Shown one piece after another: positions 5,726 through 6,485 of a stretch of 6,485 nucleotides of DNA. The stretch is taken from assembly GCA_031177735.1 (NCBI GenBank), contig JAPSKJ010000121.1, positions 1 to 6,485 on the forward strand, read 5' to 3'. Origin of the DNA: Nocardioides sp. (GTDB lineage: Bacteria; Actinomycetota; Actinomycetes; Propionibacteriales; Nocardioidaceae). Below the pieces are notes generated by a model. It saw only the letters and a program-made list of their open reading frames with translations, was not told the origin of the DNA and made no database searches. The position numbers were made by a program, and so were the translations under genes. The stretch's first letter is position 1. The number at the start of each line of letters is the position of its first letter.

Positions 5726-6388
5726 TCACAGCCCCATGTAGCGGCCCGGGCGGTGGTTGAAGGCCAGGACCAGGTTGAGCACGACCGCGCCGAGCGCGGA
5801 GAGCAGCACGGCGGCGGGGTCGACGACCGTCGTCGCGGCCGCGACGACGAGCACGTCGAGGCTCATCTGGACGTAGCCGGCGCGCCAGCCGAACCGCTCC
5901 TGCACGATGAAGGCGAGGGCGCTGAAGCCACCGAGGCTCGCGCCGTGCCGGAACAGCGCCAGCAGCCCCATCCCGGCGAGCACGTTGCCGGCGACGACGG
6001 CGTACACCTCGTCGATCGAGGCGACTCCCAGCCACCGGCCGTGCAGCGGCGTCGCCAGGGCGGCCACGACGACGGCACCCAGGCTCCGCAGGGTGAACGC
6101 CCACCCCTTCTGCAGCAACGCGAGGACGAAGAACGGCAGGTTGATCGCGACGAAGAGCACACCGAACGGCACGGGCATCGCATAGCTGAGCAGCAGTGAG
6201 AGGCCGGCGGTGCCACCGGTGACCGCACCGACCTCTTGGAGCAGGAAGAGGCCGAGGGAGGCGAGGAAGACGCCGATCGCGAGACCGAGCACGTCCTCGA
6301 GGACGGTGTGCGGCGGGGCCGACGGCGCGGCCGAGGGCACGGCCGACGCCGAAGCCGGGGCCGAGGGTGCGGGGCCGGTGGTGCTCAC
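5726..6388 (-). CDS. YitT-family integral membrane protein
   Basis: This 220-residue protein resembles the YitT (DUF161) membrane family, whose biochemical role is largely unknown. An N-terminal stretch of about 27 residues is rich in Pro, Ala and Ser and looks unstructured. It is followed by hydrophobic segments at about 32-50, 57-70, 75-92, 98-114, 130-147, 172-188 and 193-209, so several transmembrane helices. Family-like motifs are GAVTGGTAGLSLLL (54-67), AINLPFFVLA (81-90) and GASLGGFSALAF (149-160). The C-terminal soluble DUF2179 domain of longer YitT proteins such as those of Bacillus is absent, so this is the short form. An in-frame TAG lies just upstream (6402-6400), which makes the GTG at 6388 the first possible start. 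A GGAGG stretch is only one base away, too close to act as a normal ribosome site, so leaderless translation is more likely. It is separated from helD by 168 bases and a hairpin, so the two are probably independent. Confidence 0.82.
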   Translation of the reverse strand: MSTTGPAPSAPASASAVPSAAPSAPPHTVLEDVLGLAIGVFLASLGLFLLQEVGAVTGGTAGLSLLLSYAMPVPFGVLFVAINLPFFVLALLQKGWAFTLRSLGAVVVAALATPLHGRWLGVASIDEVYAVVAGNVLAGMGLLALFRHGASLGGFSALAFIVQERFGWRAGYVQMSLDVLVVAAATTVVDPAAVLLSALGAVVLNLVLAFNHRPGRYMGL

Positions 6389-6394
6389 CCCTCC

Positions 6395-6400
6395 AGGCTA
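6395..6400 (-). promoter_or_regulatory. Predicted -10 box for the YitT-family gene, leaderless type
   Basis: The minus strand reads TAGCCT (TANNNT), then 6 bases, then the GTG at 6388, the same geometry as at the PhzE-type gene. The first bases of the box overlap an in-frame TAG. A clear -35 element is not evident. Confidence 0.5.
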
Positions 6401-6485
6401 AGGAGCCAGTGGCCCTGAGGCAGAAACGTCGGGCCCCCACGGTGGCTGCTGCTGGTCGGTGAGGACGCACAGGGCGGTGCTCGCC
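6401..6485. other. Right-edge region, no assigned gene
   Basis: This 85-base end piece lies upstream of the YitT promoter. On the minus strand a frame stays open from the window edge to the TAG at 6402-6400 and would end in PDVSASGPLAP, so the tail of an upstream gene is possible. On the plus strand a GTG at 6459 opens a frame that runs off the edge but has no ribosome site. Neither can be supported from so little sequence. Confidence 0.2.

Noticed and set aside
3314..6199. A 961-residue open frame on the plus strand
   Set aside because: It lies opposite helD and the YitT gene, spans the gap between them, and shows low-complexity Arg/Gly/Ala/Val-rich sequence with no domain motifs. Long antisense frames are expected opposite GC-rich genes.
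5700..6470. A 256-residue minus-strand frame overlapping the YitT gene
   Set aside because: It is Arg-rich with no motifs, while the overlapping frame encodes a convincing multi-pass membrane protein.

Overview
The window is very GC-rich, with strong G/C at third codon positions, GTG starts and leaderless-looking gene starts. All recognisable proteins are actinobacterial types. I infer an actinomycete, with the look of Nocardioides or a relative in the Propionibacteriales; the genus is an inference, not something the sequence proves. All five recognised genes lie on the minus strand, so the biological order runs from right to left. No tRNA, rRNA, CRISPR array or transposase gene was seen, and no intergenic gap exceeds about 170 bases.

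Reading right to left: a YitT-family membrane protein (5726-6388) starts directly after a -10 box and ends at a small GC hairpin. After a 168-base gap that holds a possible promoter and a strong ribosome binding site comes helD (3359-5557), a UvrD-like helicase-fold ATPase of the RNA polymerase-recycling/rifampicin-tolerance family. An 80-base gap follows, with a nested inverted repeat and a second leaderless-type promoter. It separates helD from a tightly packed chorismate operon: a PhzE-type fused synthase plus glutaminase (1368-3278), a stand-alone PabA/TrpG glutaminase (802-1368) and a PabB-type aminodeoxychorismate synthase subunit (1-805, cut by the window edge). The junctions inside this operon are TGATG (1-base overlap) and GTGA (4-base overlap), so translation is probably coupled.

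The operon draws on chorismate in two ways. The PhzE-type enzyme carries its own amidotransferase and should make an amino-chorismate/isochorismate product. PabA supplies ammonia to PabB for 4-amino-4-deoxychorismate, the folate/PABA precursor. No phenazine genes are visible, so the fate of the PhzE-type product is open.

The most unusual feature is an 86-base element inside pabB (320-405). Two identical 24-base near-palindromes flank a 9-bp inverted repeat, so the whole element can fold as one long hairpin. It is read through in frame as about 29 extra residues in the linker before the chorismate-binding domain. It resembles in design the coding-sequence palindromic elements known from Rickettsia, but its sequence is different and I do not recognise it from any named family.
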